From Clavelina lepadiformis (lineage: Eukaryota > Chordata > Ascidiacea > Aplousobranchia > Clavelinidae): a stretch of DNA of 64,000 nucleotides. The stretch is from NCBI RefSeq assembly GCF_947623445.1, contig NC_135244.1:6138001-6202000 (forward strand), given 5' to 3'. Positions within the stretch are counted from its first letter, which is position 1; each line of letters starts with the position of its first letter. Positions 63,301-64,000 of this stretch are shown one piece after another. The notes below the pieces were generated by a model. It saw only the letters and a program-made list of their open reading frames with translations. It was not told the origin of the DNA and did not search any database. The translations under genes and the position numbers were made by a program.

Positions 63301-63955
63301 GACTTTATTCAGGTACGCATCACTTTAAAGCTAATTTAAAAAAAACTAGCCTTTATGTTGTAACGCTAGTATGTTCTTTTCTCTTGCATAAGCGACTTAG
63401 CGTATTGTAATTTTTGTTTGCAAAAACCTTAATATGGGCAATAGGCAAATCTATGGGCTGCAAACATTGCATGTATACAATAACATTTTCAATAATTTTG
63501 AATTAAATTCTGTATACGTGTTTTCAGGGTCTCTTCTCACTTGCAAGTGATGAAAATGTTGAGGTGAGGAAAAACGTGTGTAGAGCGTTGGTCATGCTGC
63601 AGGAAGTCAGAATGGACAAATTACGCCCGCAAATGGGAAACATAATTGAAGTAAGCAAACGACAAACAGGCCTTGTGATATTAATTGTATATTCAAAAGA
63701 ATTTTTGCCTGAGTTTTTTGCGAAGTGGTATCATTAACTCAACTTAACATCGTTGTTGCACATTACTTTTTGGCTACTTCTTCCATTTGTGTGACAATGT
63801 TCAAGCTTCACACAATTTTGTTTTTTCTGGCAGTATATGCTTGTTCGAACCCAAGATGATGATGAAACTGTTGCGCTTGAAGCTTGTGAGTTCTGGTTGA
63901 GCCTCGCCGAACAAACCTCAGATTGTACAGAGTTTCTTCGTCCTTTTCTGCCAAG
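60348..63955 (+). CDS. TNPO1: Transportin-1/2 (karyopherin beta-2), N-terminal part
   Basis: Nuclear import receptor that carries PY-NLS cargo such as hnRNP A1 and is released by Ran-GTP (family knowledge). Eight coding exons are visible: 60348-60446, 61904-61979, 62228-62325, 62439-62597, 62936-63069, 63231-63312, 63528-63650, 63834-63955. All are joined by GT/AG sites in consistent phase; the gene continues past the window. About 297 residues are covered, the first HEAT repeats. Landmarks nearly identical to vertebrate TNPO1/2: [119 protein letters not shown], and [20 protein letters not shown]. The start [10 protein letters not shown] matches the short TNPO2-type N-terminus; upstream frame has no conserved sequence. 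Intron 3 contains an AT-rich microsatellite near 62360-62400. One gene probably represents the pre-duplication ancestor of TNPO1 and TNPO2. Confidence 0.95.
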
Positions 63956-64000
63956 GTACGAACTAAACTTTCAGGTGTCATAATCAACATTGTAGTAGTT

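Overview
The window is AT-rich animal nuclear DNA with spliced, intron-containing genes. It has no bacterial operons, rRNA or CRISPR. A CYP4F-like P450 cluster, an APLF gene with two PBZ fingers and a Ku-binding motif, a transportin-1/2 gene, a TTAGGG-type repeat tract and many hAT-type DNA transposons point to an invertebrate deuterostome. A tunicate (ascidian) is my best guess. That assignment is inference from memory of the families and no search was run.

Layout. 1-6.8 kb: no host gene seen; it holds a foldback repeat around a telomere-like tract, a broken PIF/Harbinger transposase and a scrap of LINE reverse transcriptase. 6.8-44.6 kb: four CYP4-family cytochrome P450 genes, all on the minus strand. 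From left to right they are called here gene 1 (6809-10100), gene 2 (14689-22302), gene 3 (24313-32016) and gene 4 (36283-44633). Each can be assembled from the sequence as 11 coding exons with consistent phases and GT/AG junctions, giving 535-549 residues. Exons 3, 4, 5, 7, 8 and 10 have the same length in all four. Genes 2 and 3 are a recent tandem duplicate (unit about 9.7 kb) with a mosaic of near-identical and diverged tracts. 44.6-50.8 kb: no host gene seen; layered transposons and a GIY-YIG fragment of a Penelope-like element. 50.8-52.4 kb: an apparently intronless APLF gene, minus strand. 52.6-57.5 kb: nested hAT elements, a long foldback element and other repeats. 60.3-64 kb: the first eight coding exons of transportin-1/2 on the plus strand, running off the window.

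Function. The P450s are expected to be ER-anchored monooxygenases acting on fatty acids, eicosanoids or similar lipids. Genes 1 and 4 keep the I-helix glutamate that CYP4 enzymes use to bind heme covalently; genes 2 and 3 have alanine there. APLF (double-strand-break repair, histone chaperone) and transportin (nuclear import) are unrelated housekeeping neighbours.

The most interesting signals are: the heme-glutamate loss shared by the duplicated P450 pair, with a substitution hotspot in their predicted F-G region; gene-conversion-like tracts and a duplicated 3' end in gene 3; at least eight hAT-type copies with readable 8-bp target duplications, several nested and with recognisable empty sites; and two foldback elements, one around telomere-like repeats.
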